Positions 1 through 8,400 of a stretch of DNA of 44,338 nucleotides are shown in pieces. Both the position numbers and the translations under genes were made by a program. The stretch lies in IMG/VR virus record IMGVR_UViG_3300017967_000050, positions 1 to 44,338 of that record. One strand, written 5' to 3'. The stretch is from a virus. Each line of letters opens with the position of its first letter. The first letter of the stretch is position 1. The notes below the pieces were generated by a model. It did no database searches. It saw only the letters and a program-made list of their open reading frames with translations, and was not told the DNA's origin.

Positions 1-1506
1 GACTCTGATAGGGCAAGTAGGCGCTCTGATATTCAAGATGGCCTCGATAATCTTTGGGGCGAGTATGGGACCGGCAAGGGTGGAGATGTCACACAAAGAG
101 TGGGGGATAGTGGCGGAGCTTACTTCCAACCTCCTTCAGATAAAGCGCCGGAAGAGTTACTGTCTACGTTTGTTAGCGAAAAGACTAGTGTCTTAGAGGA
201 GCAGCTTCGCACCGGCCGCCGTCGCACCGCAGGTGGAGAAGTTGAAATGTCTGACGCTGACCGCCGGGAAGCACAAACTATTCTCGACTATTTGAAAAAC
301 ACTTCCCCAGAGCAGCAGAAGAAAGATATTGTAGATTTCTTACGCAGAAATGTTGAAGATGAAGACACCGTTGTTGCCTGGCGTGCCAGCCCACAGACTA
401 TTGGTCTTGTCGCTGAGGATGGACGAATTAAGACTACGCACGAGTTGGAGTTTAGTCGCCCAACTGGGAGAACACGAGCAGACGACGTTGGTGCCACTAG
501 CCCACCGACGATGCGTAGAGCATACGAAACTTCCATAGGGATTCCTGTTGATACCCCAGATGATGAACGTCCGGTTTCTGGGCTGGTTTCTTACGGTCCC
601 CGCCGCCGTAGGGCTGCTGCCGATATTCTTGCTCAGCGTCAGGCTGAGTTGACTCCAGAAGAGTTTGCTCTGTATGATGTGCGCTCCGACCCATTGTACA
701 TGCAGGCAGTTAGTGGTGCGGCGGAAGATTACGGCACAGCTATGGTGGAGTTTAAGCGTGACACGAATAGGAATGCCACGTTTGTTATCGGTGACTCTTT
801 GAATATTGGTGGTGTTCCTGCTGGTATGGAGAATGCTTCTGATGAGGAGTTGTTGCGGATGGTGTTTGATGACACGTATCGGAATGCCCCTAATTCTGCT
901 GATGTGACTTCGCATGACCGGTTTATGGAGATGATGATTTTGGGTCGGGATGAGGCGCTTGGTGAGGGTTATGCGGGGTCTTGGCGGTTGCCTGATTCTA
1001 AGGTGGGCCGGGATTCGGGTTATCATGAGGCTCTTTTGCCTGGTGGTAGTGGTATTGCTGATGTGGAGACTGTGTTTTTGGATGGGCAGTATAATACGCA
1101 AGTTCCTGGCTACCGTAGTGGTCGGCCTTCTTTGGAGGTGTTGCAGGAGCAGGACCGGTGGATGAGCTTGATTCCTGACGAAGAACGTGATATGCTAGAG
1201 GAGATAGTTCGACTTAGAGGTGCTGATAGTTCCGAGGTGCAGTCTGCGTTAAATGCGTGGAAGCAGCTTCTTAACCAGTTTGATGAGTCTGAGAGTCGTA
1301 GGGAAATAGAGGAGACGTTAAAGAAATTGAATCAGGACTTGAAAATTCAGTGGCTTGAAAATAGGGGTGTAAGTTTGGAGCGCCGTATTGCCGCTGCTAA
1401 GGAACGTCTGGGCACTGATGATCCTATTGATCTTCTTATGCGACGTAATTTGGAAAAGCTGTTAGAGGGTATTCGTAAGCAACACGCAAACCTGCTTGGG
1501 CGTTGA
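1..1506 (+). CDS. Virion-region protein, 5' truncated, with possible ADP-ribosyltransferase-like domain
   Basis: The reading frame is open from base 1, so the true start lies upstream; the GTG at 100 is internal and has no convincing ribosome site. 501 codons are visible. The C-terminal ~120 residues are charged and helical. The middle holds ERPVSG (R190, counted from base 1), TFVIGDSLN (S266) and YHEALLPGG (E343). That order resembles the R-S-E arrangement of ADP-ribosyltransferase-like domains found in some phage head (MuF-type) proteins, where the last motif is E-x-LLP. This is a motif-level resemblance, not a proven assignment. It lies upstream of the sheath gene, where head, neck and connector genes usually sit, so it may be a virion protein or a cargo delivered with the DNA. 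The stop is followed by the next gene after 9 bases. Confidence 0.5.
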   Translation, partial: DSDRASRRSDIQDGLDNLWGEYGTGKGGDVTQRVGDSGGAYFQPPSDKAPEELLSTFVSEKTSVLEEQLRTGRRRTAGGEVEMSDADRREAQTILDYLKNTSPEQQKKDIVDFLRRNVEDEDTVVAWRASPQTIGLVAEDGRIKTTHELEFSRPTGRTRADDVGATSPPTMRRAYETSIGIPVDTPDDERPVSGLVSYGPRRRRAAADILAQRQAELTPEEFALYDVRSDPLYMQAVSGAAEDYGTAMVEFKRDTNRNATFVIGDSLNIGGVPAGMENASDEELLRMVFDDTYRNAPNSADVTSHDRFMEMMILGRDEALGEGYAGSWRLPDSKVGRDSGYHEALLPGGSGIADVETVFLDGQYNTQVPGYRSGRPSLEVLQEQDRWMSLIPDEERDMLEEIVRLRGADSSEVQSALNAWKQLLNQFDESESRREIEETLKKLNQDLKIQWLENRGVSLERRIAAAKERLGTDDPIDLLMRRNLEKLLEGIRKQHANLLGR

Positions 1507-1515
1507 GGTGTCTAG

Positions 1516-1923
1516 ATGAAAAATAATCCGCCGCACAATTATTATCCGTTGGCTTTTAACGATGACGAAGTATTGTTGTTTGACGCAGATAGTTACGCAA
1601 AGAATGGTTCGTTAAAGGGCATGCTTGTTGGTTTGAGCGATGTTCGGCAGGTTCGTCATATCAGCATGTTTTTGTCACATGTGCCGGGTATGTTTTTTGT
1701 TAAACATCCGTTGGCCCAATTTTTCAATGTTGATTTGTATGCAAGTGAGGGTATTCCTGAAGAGTTGTTTACTGAGGATCTTCCCGAGATTCGGCTGGAG
1801 CGTGTATCGAAGTTTTTGAAGAACTTTTTGAATAAGATAGGGGTTTCGGTGGATGGGGAACCGTTTGAGTTTAGGCGACCTATTGAAGATTCTAGGGTTG
1901 ATAGTGAGATTGAAAGTTTGTAG
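1516..1923 (+). CDS. Hypothetical protein (135 aa)
   Basis: ATG start preceded by GAGGTG about 7 bases upstream. The protein has no family I recognise. It is mixed acidic/hydrophobic with a hydrophobic stretch around residues 50-75 (HISMFLSHVPGMFF) that is not long or clean enough for a confident membrane segment. It ends in an acidic tail. It is co-oriented and tightly packed between the truncated virion-region gene and two tiny genes, just before the tail sheath. A head-completion, neck or chaperone role is possible from position alone. Confidence 0.6.
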   Translation: MKNNPPHNYYPLAFNDDEVLLFDADSYAKNGSLKGMLVGLSDVRQVRHISMFLSHVPGMFFVKHPLAQFFNVDLYASEGIPEELFTEDLPEIRLERVSKFLKNFLNKIGVSVDGEPFEFRRPIEDSRVDSEIESL

Positions 1924-1937
1924 AAAGGTAATTTGTG

Positions 1938-2105
1938 ATGGCACCGCATAAAAAGTTTACATTAGAAAGTGGCACTGAAGTTTCTGTTGATCGGCTTATT
2001 GCCGACAGCCTTGTGCGCCCTCGGGCTAGTTGGCCCATTCCAGAGGCAATGACGGAGAATGCGCAGGTAGAGTTGTGGAAGAGAGCCCGGTATGCCGAAG
2101 TATAG
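1938..2105 (+). CDS. Small hypothetical protein (55 aa)
   Basis: Short ORF starting ATG GCA CCG CAT, with AAAGG about 9 bases upstream and a TAG stop. The product begins MAPHKKFTLESGTEV and ends in KRARYAEV, a basic C-terminus. It fills an otherwise empty gap and overlaps the next gene by 14 bases, an arrangement typical of translational coupling. No family recognised. It is probably real because it has a ribosome site, normal composition and a good fit between neighbours. Confidence 0.55.
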   Translation: MAPHKKFTLESGTEVSVDRLIADSLVRPRASWPIPEAMTENAQVELWKRARYAEV

Positions 2106-2313
2106 AAAGATCACAGGTGGTGGTAAAACTTACGTAGAAGCGATTCCTGCATGGCAGCAAGATTGGGAAAATCACGAGCTAGATCAGTGGGATGATGTTT
2201 ATCGTGGGTTTGAACAGTGGGAAATTCTAGACCTAGTAGAAGAGTATCCTGACGCTACCCCCGACGAGTTAAAAGAAATGGCGTTGGCTGCACGAGAAAA
2301 CGATTCCGACTGA
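2092..2313 (+). CDS. Small hypothetical acidic protein (73 aa)
   Basis: ATG lies inside the end of the preceding small gene, with GAGAG upstream. The product is Trp- and acid-rich (AWQQDWENHELDQWDDVYRGF), with a helical C-terminal half resembling EEYPDATPDELKEMA. No recognised domain. It is the last gene before a 120-base gap that precedes the tail sheath. A small structural or adaptor role is possible but unsupported. Confidence 0.6.
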   Translation: MPKYRKITGGGKTYVEAIPAWQQDWENHELDQWDDVYRGFEQWEILDLVEEYPDATPDELKEMALAARENDSD

Positions 2314-2354
2314 TAGTTCCATCCATATTCCGTCGTTGCATGGTAACATAATAC

Positions 2355-2405
2355 TTGACAGAGCAGACTTTCGTCTGGCCCTCAGGGCAAGTCAATACGT
2401 ATTGA
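2355..2405 (+). promoter_or_regulatory. Structured leader upstream of the sheath gene
   Basis: The 120-base gap 2314-2433 holds TTGACA (2355-2360). It is followed by two adjacent small inverted repeats: CAGAC-TTTC-GTCTG (2364-2377) and GCCC-TCA-GGGC (about 2378-2388). Next comes a perfect 14-bp palindrome TCAATACGTATTGA (2392-2405). No good -10 lies 16-18 bases after the TTGACA, so a promoter there is not established. The three symmetric elements could act on the mRNA (stability, processing) or bind a protein. Confidence 0.4.
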
Positions 2406-2433
2406 TATCGACAACGAAAATTGGAGGCTAAAA

Positions 2434-3984
2434 ATGCCGGGAATTAATGTCACCACTGCAGTACGCACTGGTCCTGTCGGCACTACGGACATCGTATCAG
2501 GTCAGGCGTTCATGATTGGTGCAACAGAGCGAGGGCCGGTGGATGAGCCGCTTTTGCTTAGGTCTTTTCAGGACTACACCACGTATTATGGTAACTATCA
2601 GGCTAATTCGCTGTATATGCATGCGAAGACTTTTTTTGATGAGGGTGGTTCTCGTTTGTATGTGCGTAGGGCGCATGCGGGTACGGCGGCTTCAGCAACG
2701 GTTGGTTCGCTTGCTTTGAATGACAGCGCATCGTCTGCGACTATGATTGTGGAGGCTAAGACTCCGGGTCCGTGGTCGGCTAATTTGACTGTTCAGGTGC
2801 AGAACAATAGTGATGATAGCAATATTGCTGCTGGTTCGTTTAGGATTTTGATTCGTCTTGATGGTGAGCTTCTTTTGTCGACTCGGGATTTGGTTGATGT
2901 GAGTGATGCTATTAATGTGATTAATTCTTCGTCTGTTAATCATTTGATTGAGGCTTCTGATGATGTTACTTCTTCTAACAACCCTGATTCGCTGGCGGCG
3001 ACTGCGCTTTCTACAGGTGTAGCTCCTGCTCCTACTGATACTACGATTGCCGAGGATTTGGTGGGCACCTCTGCGGGGGCAGTTTCCCGGTATGGGGATG
3101 GGGCGTTTAGCCCAAATTTGAAGAGTGGTGCCGTTTTGGCTCCTGAGAATGGTGTGACTGCTGTTTGGGCTGCTCTGCGTGATCATGCTGTGGCGAATAA
3201 TCGTATTGCGATTTGTGATTTCAGCTCGGGCGACTCAGCTGCTACTGCTCGTTCGGCTGCGGCAGCCTATTATAGTGATTCGAGTGCGCACTATATGGCG
3301 TTCTACTGGCCTTACGTAAAGGTTCCCGTTCCTAACTCTTCCGAGTTGGCTACTGGCACTTCGGCCCTGATCGGTTCCACTTTGACTATCGCCCCGTCTT
3401 CATATGCGGCTGCTGCGAGGGCACGGGCGGTTCAGGAAGCCACTGGACCTTGGCGTGCGGGTGCCGGTCAGATTTCTTCGGCTAAGACGATCACTGCGTT
3501 GGCTCAGGATGTGACGGCGGCAACGGGTGATATTATGGACAACGCCAGGGTTAATGCTTTGCGTAAGGTTGGCACTTCTATTCGGGTGTATGGTGCCCGC
3601 TCTGTGTCAAATGATGAAACGAACTGGCGGTACATCACTCAGCGAGACACCCTTAACTACATTACGGTTGGGGTTGCGGACCGAATGGAACAGTACCTGT
3701 TTGAAACGGTTGACGCACGAGGAAATCTTTTCGGACGAATTCGTGGTGCGATTAAGGCGTTCCTTGAGCCCATTCGGGTTGCGGGTGGTCTTTTTGAAGC
3801 CTACGATGATGATGGTGTGTTGCTTGATCCTGGCTACAATGTTACGGTCAACAGCACTAATAACCCGACTAGCCAGCTTGCCACCGGCCTTGTTAAGGCT
3901 GATGTTGGTGTGCGTGTGTCTGGTGTGGCGGACCTTATCAATATTACGATTACTAAGAGTAATTTGTCGGCCCCTGTTATCTAA
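2434..3984 (+). CDS. Contractile tail sheath protein
   Basis: A 516-aa protein forming the contractile outer cylinder around the tail tube. The N-terminus (GINVTTAVRTGPVGTTD, then FMIGATERGPVDEP and FQDYTTYYG) and the GGSRLYVRRAHAG segment are typical of the FI/gp18-like sheath family. The C-terminal third (NYITVGVADRMEQYLFE, DPGYNVTVNSTNN, VRVSGVADLINITI) matches the conserved sheath domain that interlocks subunits. Length is normal for the family. ATG is preceded by TTGGAGG. The tube gene follows after 12 bases, the standard sheath-tube order, so the two are presumably co-transcribed. Confidence 0.93.
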   Translation: MPGINVTTAVRTGPVGTTDIVSGQAFMIGATERGPVDEPLLLRSFQDYTTYYGNYQANSLYMHAKTFFDEGGSRLYVRRAHAGTAASATVGSLALNDSASSATMIVEAKTPGPWSANLTVQVQNNSDDSNIAAGSFRILIRLDGELLLSTRDLVDVSDAINVINSSSVNHLIEASDDVTSSNNPDSLAATALSTGVAPAPTDTTIAEDLVGTSAGAVSRYGDGAFSPNLKSGAVLAPENGVTAVWAALRDHAVANNRIAICDFSSGDSAATARSAAAAYYSDSSAHYMAFYWPYVKVPVPNSSELATGTSALIGSTLTIAPSSYAAAARARAVQEATGPWRAGAGQISSAKTITALAQDVTAATGDIMDNARVNALRKVGTSIRVYGARSVSNDETNWRYITQRDTLNYITVGVADRMEQYLFETVDARGNLFGRIRGAIKAFLEPIRVAGGLFEAYDDDGVLLDPGYNVTVNSTNNPTSQLATGLVKADVGVRVSGVADLINITITKSNLSAPVI

Positions 3985-3996
3985 GGAGTATTTTAA

Positions 3997-4446
3997 ATGG
4001 CTAAAGCAACTCAGAGGCAAATTGTCGGAGAAATTGCTCCGGTTCTAGATGTCCCAGGGCATTCCCCGGGGCCTCCTTTTCCGAAGTACTTTGCGACCGT
4101 AAGCGGCGGTGAGATTAGCGCTGCTGTTGAGAAAGTTTACGACGGTAATAGCACGTTCCCTGAGGTGCTTTGTGCTCCTTCAGAGATTGGCGATATTACT
4201 GTTAGTAAGTTTTACGACCCTGACGAGGACGCATCGAGGCTTAATCGGCTTCGGCAGCTTGTTGGTATGACTTATTATGATGTGAAGGTGTACACGCTGA
4301 ATTGTGATTTGAAGGAACCGGGTTCGGAGCGGGTGTATGCGAAGGCGCTGCTTGTTGGGCTTACTGAGCCTGATGGTGATGCTTCGTCGGGTGCCCCGGC
4401 TTCGTATTCGTTGACTTTCTCAATCAGTACTGTGGCCGCTGCCTGA
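3997..4446 (+). CDS. Tail tube protein
   Basis: A 149-aa protein immediately downstream of the sheath gene, with AAGGAG 8 bases before ATG. Size, position and content fit a T4 gp19-like tail tube subunit: a GFPKYFATVSGG-like beginning, a beta-rich core with VYDGNSTFPEVLCAP and DITVSKFYDPDED, and a final strand SYSLTFSIST. The rings stack inside the sheath to make the DNA channel. A terminator-like hairpin follows the stop, consistent with a sheath-tube transcription unit for these abundant proteins. Confidence 0.88.
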   Translation: MAKATQRQIVGEIAPVLDVPGHSPGPPFPKYFATVSGGEISAAVEKVYDGNSTFPEVLCAPSEIGDITVSKFYDPDEDASRLNRLRQLVGMTYYDVKVYTLNCDLKEPGSERVYAKALLVGLTEPDGDASSGAPASYSLTFSISTVAAA

Positions 4447-4478
4447 TATAGGTAGATAATCATATACAATTGAAAATT

Positions 4479-4521
4479 TCCCATCTTGGCTGAGAGTGTT
4501 TTTGGCTGGGTGGGATTTTTT
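4479..4521 (+). terminator. Probable Rho-independent terminator after the tube gene
   Basis: Inverted repeat TCCCATC (4479-4485) with GGTGGGA (4509-4515), 7 pairs including one G-T, followed directly by a run of six T. The loop is long (about 23 bases), so strength is uncertain. It separates the tube gene from a good promoter at 4530. Confidence 0.55.
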
Positions 4522-4529
4522 CTGTTTAC

Positions 4530-4558
4530 TTGACGTGTGCCCAGGATTTCTGTATGAT
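4530..4558 (+). promoter_or_regulatory. Sigma-70-type promoter for the tail chaperone genes
   Basis: TTGACG (4530-4535), 17-base spacer, TATGAT (4553-4558). ACTGGT and then ATG follow the -10 immediately, so transcription would begin near 4565. Confidence 0.7.
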
Positions 4559-4564
4559 ACTGGT

Positions 4565-4633
4565 ATGCCCGGTACGCTTTGTCTGCTTACCGTTTTATAT
4601 GAAAGAGGTATCAAAGATCATGAGTATGAGTGA
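4565..4633 (+). CDS. Possible leaderless leader peptide (22 aa)
   Basis: ATG begins 6 bases after the -10 TATGAT, so it would sit at or next to the transcript 5' end. The frame reads MPGTLCLLTVLYERGIKDHE and ends with TGA at 4631-4633, 14 bases inside the chaperone gene that starts at 4620. Ribosomes finishing this peptide would be beside the chaperone start, which would couple the two. No homology support exists and the ORF could be fortuitous. Confidence 0.3.
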   Translation: MPGTLCLLTVLYERGIKDHEYE

Positions 4634-5150
4634 TGACATTTTAGAGGTTCCTTCTTCTGTGGGTGTCGTTAATCCTCCGACTGCGACACCGGCCCCGCCT
4701 ACCCGAGGGTTGACGGTTTTGGATCAGTTGAAGGAAGAGATCGCTAGGGAAGTTACTCGGGACGACATTTTTATTAATGTGCCTGAGCGTAAGGGTGTTA
4801 CTGTTTCGTTTTCCCCAAATATTGCCAATGAGCAGTTGAAGGCGTGGCGGCGTAATGCTACTAATCGGAAGACCGATGAAATGGATTCGGTTAAGTTTGC
4901 GTGTTACGTGGTTGGGCAAACGGTGACTGGTATTTATTTTAATGATGAGCTTGTGCTTGATGAGCAGGGTAACGCTGTTACGTTTGCTTCTCCGGTTATG
5001 ATGGAGATGACGAGGACGGATCGGCCTCTTCCTGATGCTATTCGTGCATTTTATGGGATTGACCCACATTTGGAGGCTGTTGCTTTGAAGATTTTGGATT
5101 ATGCGGGTTATGGTGAAGATGTTGATGATGAGGACCCTACGAGGGGCTAG
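4620..5150 (+). CDS. Tail assembly chaperone, short form (gpG-like)
   Basis: Acidic 176-aa protein between the tube and tape measure genes, the fixed position of tail assembly chaperones. Start chosen at ATG 4620 (MSMSDDILEVP), with AGAGG about 11 bases upstream; an in-frame ATG at 4599 is an alternative. The body has VPERKGVTVSFSPNIANEQL, a hydrophobic core, RPLPDAIRAFYGIDP, and an acidic end GEDVDDEDPTRG. It is expected to bind the tape measure during tail assembly and to be absent from mature virions. The reading frame ends in TAG at 5148, but a second frame continues as an apparent -1 extension (5132-5341). Confidence 0.82.
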   Translation: MSMSDDILEVPSSVGVVNPPTATPAPPTRGLTVLDQLKEEIAREVTRDDIFINVPERKGVTVSFSPNIANEQLKAWRRNATNRKTDEMDSVKFACYVVGQTVTGIYFNDELVLDEQGNAVTFASPVMMEMTRTDRPLPDAIRAFYGIDPHLEAVALKILDYAGYGEDVDDEDPTRG

Positions 5151-5341
5151 TTGCGGAGTTAGCAAGTGATGTTCGCATCATTTCTGCTGCTCGGCTAGCC
5201 GAGGCGTTTTCTACTGATCCTTTGCAAATTTTGGATTGTGATTACCATGAGTGGTTGATCCGTATTGCGGTTGCAAAAGCTTTAGCTAAGGATCGTGCGG
5301 ATCAGGACAGAAAACGCCGTAATGTTAGTGGTGGCTACTGA
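5132..5341 (+). CDS. Tail assembly chaperone, -1 frameshift extension (gpGT-like)
   Basis: The -1 frame relative to the chaperone is open from 5132 to TGA at 5339-5341. It encodes a compact helical segment (ELASDVRIISAARLAEAF, then DYHEWLIRIAVAKALAKD and a basic end). It has no ATG or GTG start of its own and the first in-frame TTG is at 5222, well inside. A frameshift is therefore the simplest way to express it. If slippage occurs on GGGGC just before the TAG, the product would be join(4620..5147,5147..5341), about 240 aa. Many tailed phages make a G/GT-type pair this way. Composition and neighbours fit one gene. Confidence 0.75.
   Translation, partial: GPYEGLVAELASDVRIISAARLAEAFSTDPLQILDCDYHEWLIRIAVAKALAKDRADQDRKRRNVSGGY
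5142..5150 (+). promoter_or_regulatory. Candidate -1 ribosomal frameshift site
   Basis: 0-frame codons are AGG GGC TAG. With GGC in the P site and the stop TAG in the A site, the Gly tRNA could re-pair with GGG one base back, after which reading continues CTA GTT GCG. It is not a textbook X-XXY-YYZ heptamer. CCT to CCC at 5136 is another possible slip, but any site must lie between 5132 and 5150. Confidence 0.5.
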
Positions 5342-5346
5342 TCTGG

Positions 5347-5395
5347 GGCCAGGAATTTCTGTAGAATAACTACAGATGTTCCTGGCCTTAGTTTT
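5347..5395 (+). terminator. Long hairpin with T-run between chaperone and tape measure genes
   Basis: Perfect 9-bp outer stem GGCCAGGAA/TTCCTGGCC (5347-5355 with 5379-5387), an inner 6-bp stem CTGTAG/CTACAG, and an AATAA loop, followed by TTAGTTTTT. It looks like an intrinsic terminator or attenuator placed 12 bases before the tape measure start, and would lower tape measure expression relative to the genes upstream. Confidence 0.7.
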
Positions 5396-5406
5396 TGTGA
5401 GGAAGT

Positions 5407-8400
5407 ATGGCTGCTGAAGAAAAAGTCATAATTAGGGTTGAAATAGACTCCGATATTAACAATGACCTGCTTAGCATTGAACGACGCCTGAAGCGGCTTG
5501 AGGGTCGCCAGAAGGAGTTTAATCGTACTTCAGGAAAAACGGATGACAGGCTTCAGAGTATTGCTAAAAACAGTCGTGGTGTTGCGAAGCACTTAGACGA
5601 AGCGGCCGAAGCGACGCAAAAGCTTGATAAGAACACGAATCGGGTTAATCGTCGTTTTGGTGTTATGCGATCTGCGCTGCGGTCGGTTATTTCTCCTTTG
5701 CGAAAATTCATTACCACATTAAGTAAGATTTCTTTTATTGCCTTAGCGGGCCAGGTTGGGTTGTTTGCTGCTGCTTTAGTGGGTGTCAAGGTGGCGCTAT
5801 TAACAGGTAGAGCGGCTGTTAGTTTGTATAACACTGCGTTGAAAGGGTTGTCAGTTACTGCTGCTTCTGTGGTTTCAGGTTTGGCGGTGGCTGCCGCCGC
5901 AATTAGGCAGTTTTCTGAAGTTCAGATGGCAGCCAATTTTGGGGGCGGGGCGGCAGGCCGAACTGCTGCTGCTCGACTTAGCCGTGGTGTAACCTCACAA
6001 GTACGGGGGCTTCTCGGCTCGGAGAACACAGCGGCTATTGTTGGTGCTCTTGCCCGTGGGGGTGTGCGTGGAAATCAGAATGCTCTCATCAGGCAGTTGT
6101 TTAATATTACTGGGGGTGACGGTGCGGCGGCTCAGGCTATTGCACAGGCTTTAGCTGGCAAGGATGTGCGTCAGGCCCAGAGAGCTGTTGAAGGAGCGGC
6201 AGGCTTTCAACAGGGGTCGATGAAGGGGATGAATTTTGACTCTATGGCTGCCCTGCGTCAGTTTGTTGCAGGTGGTGGGGCTACTGCTGAAGGGTTTTCT
6301 TCGCTGGGTGACGACATGGCCCGCTCATTCATTGGCACCATTAAGACAGAATTTGCTGGTGTTGTTGGGTTGTTTGCTGATATGGGTGAACCGCTTCTTG
6401 GCCCGTTCCGTGACGCTTTTGTTCAAATATCCAGAATCATTAAAAGTGATTTGATGGGTATGATGCAGATCATACAACGGTTTGGGGCGGAGTCGTTTGC
6501 CCCCACGTTGGTGACTATTATTGACAAGACGAGTGAGTTTATTCGCAGTAATATTGTCAATAATTTGCAAGATGTGGAGCAGATGGGTAAGAACTTTGTG
6601 GAGTTCTTCCGTAATGTGCGTGATTTTTTTGGTGGAATTGGTGATGCTTTACGTGCGATGGAGCCTGCTGCGAATGTTGTGATTGATATGTTTAGGGCTA
6701 TGGGTGGGGCGGCTGGTGGGCGTGGGTTGTTTAGGGAGTTTAGGGATTTGATTGTTGAGAATGCTGAGGCGTTTGAGAATTTTGGTGCGGGTATCGGTAA
6801 CGTTATTGGGGCTGTTTTTGATTTGTTGAAGGGCGGCCAGGCGGGGTTCTTTAATAGTTTGGATCGCATATCTGCGGTTTTGAATACGGTTGCGTCTGAG
6901 TTGGTTCCGGCTATTGGTGAGATTTTGAATGCGATAACTCCTGCGTTGGAGAAGTTGCCTGATTTGGTTTCGGCAATTGCTGATGGTTTGGAATTGATTG
7001 CGCCTCCGATTGAGTTGTTGGCTAATGCTGTGGCTATGTTGGTTCAGGTTTTGGGGGGGATGGGCGGCATTGGTGGGTTGTTGGCGCTGGGTGGCTTTGG
7101 GGCGTTTAGGAGCTTTAGGGGAGAAGCGCAGCGGAGAGGGATGACCAACCGGATGCTTCTTCAAGAAAGGCAAAGGAATTTCAGACGGAACGGTGGATTT
7201 AGGGGGCTCGGAGTCGGAGGGAAGGGCCTCGGTGGGGTCACCTCTGCAATGGGTATGACGGGGATCGGTCTGGGGCTTACGGCTGTGAGTGGGGCGTATG
7301 AAAGTGGTAGTACTTCTATGGGCACATTAGGTGGTGCGGCCGGTGGGGCAATGCTTGGTTTCTCTATTGCTGGCCCTCTTGGTGCTGCCGCTGGGGCTTT
7401 AATTGGGGGTATTGCAGGGTACCTTGCAGGGAAGGCGGGTCAGGCCAAGATTGCTGAGGCGACAGCGACGGCAATGCAAGAACACATCGGGAGCTTACGA
7501 CTAATAGGCACTCCTGGGGCACTGACGATTGTGGAAACAAAGCAGGCGATTACTGATTTAAGCACACACCGGGATATTATTTCCCGGGCTAGGCAGAATC
7601 CTGGGATAGAGGATCTTAGGCAAGTTGCGGAAGATATGCGTACCACGACTGACGGCATAGACTTAGCTAGTGCGTTAGACACTACTTTTGCTGGCCCGGA
7701 GGTAGCTCTTGAAGCAGCTCTGGTGGCCGCAGAGTTTGGCACGACGAACGGTGGGGTTGACATTCGGACTGAGCATATGAAAAGAGCGCAGATAATTATG
7801 GGGCAACGGGCGCAGATGGCGGGCGGTGGCCCGGGGGGTTTGACTGGTGGCATAGGTGCTACCCTGATCGAGGGGGAGTTCTACCAGGAAGTGCTTAGGT
7901 CGGCTGAGATGCTGAAGACCTTTGACAGCCCAGAGTGGAGCGAACTGACAGGTACCCTGCAAGAGCTAGGTATTATTGGGGAGCACTTTGATGATGAAGA
8001 AATATATAAGAATTTACCGCAATACTTGGAGGAGGCCGATGCGGCAATCGGTCGCCTTGAGCAAAATGTTAGAAACTTTGATAGTAATGTAGGTATGTTG
8101 CAAAGCACGCTAGGGCTGACCTCAGAAGCGGTTCAAAGTCTAGCTGCTGATTTAGGGATAAATCTACAAGGAAGGCTAGACCAACAAGGTACAGCTTTGC
8201 TGATGCAGGCTGCGCTTAATCCAATGGACCGCAATCAGACGTTTTTGCCTGATCTTTCCACGTCTGCTTTGGGGGTGCAGGAGAGGAACGCTACGGCTAG
8301 TGCCATGCTTGAGGCTATTGCTGGGGCAGAGGCAGGCGATCTTAATACGGGTATGATTTCGGATGCGATTCAGGCGTTTGCTGCGTATGAGATTGCTTTG

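Noticed and set aside
100-102. GTG at 100 as start of the first gene
   Set aside because: The frame is open back to base 1 and no ribosome site precedes 100, so the gene is 5' truncated by the window.
2355-2383. TTGACA at 2355 as a full promoter
   Set aside because: The bases 16-18 downstream are GC-rich (near GCCCTC) and do not form a -10; kept only as part of a structured leader.
5362-5367. TAGAAT as a -10 for the tape measure gene
   Set aside because: It lies in the hairpin stem/loop and no -35 is present at the right distance.
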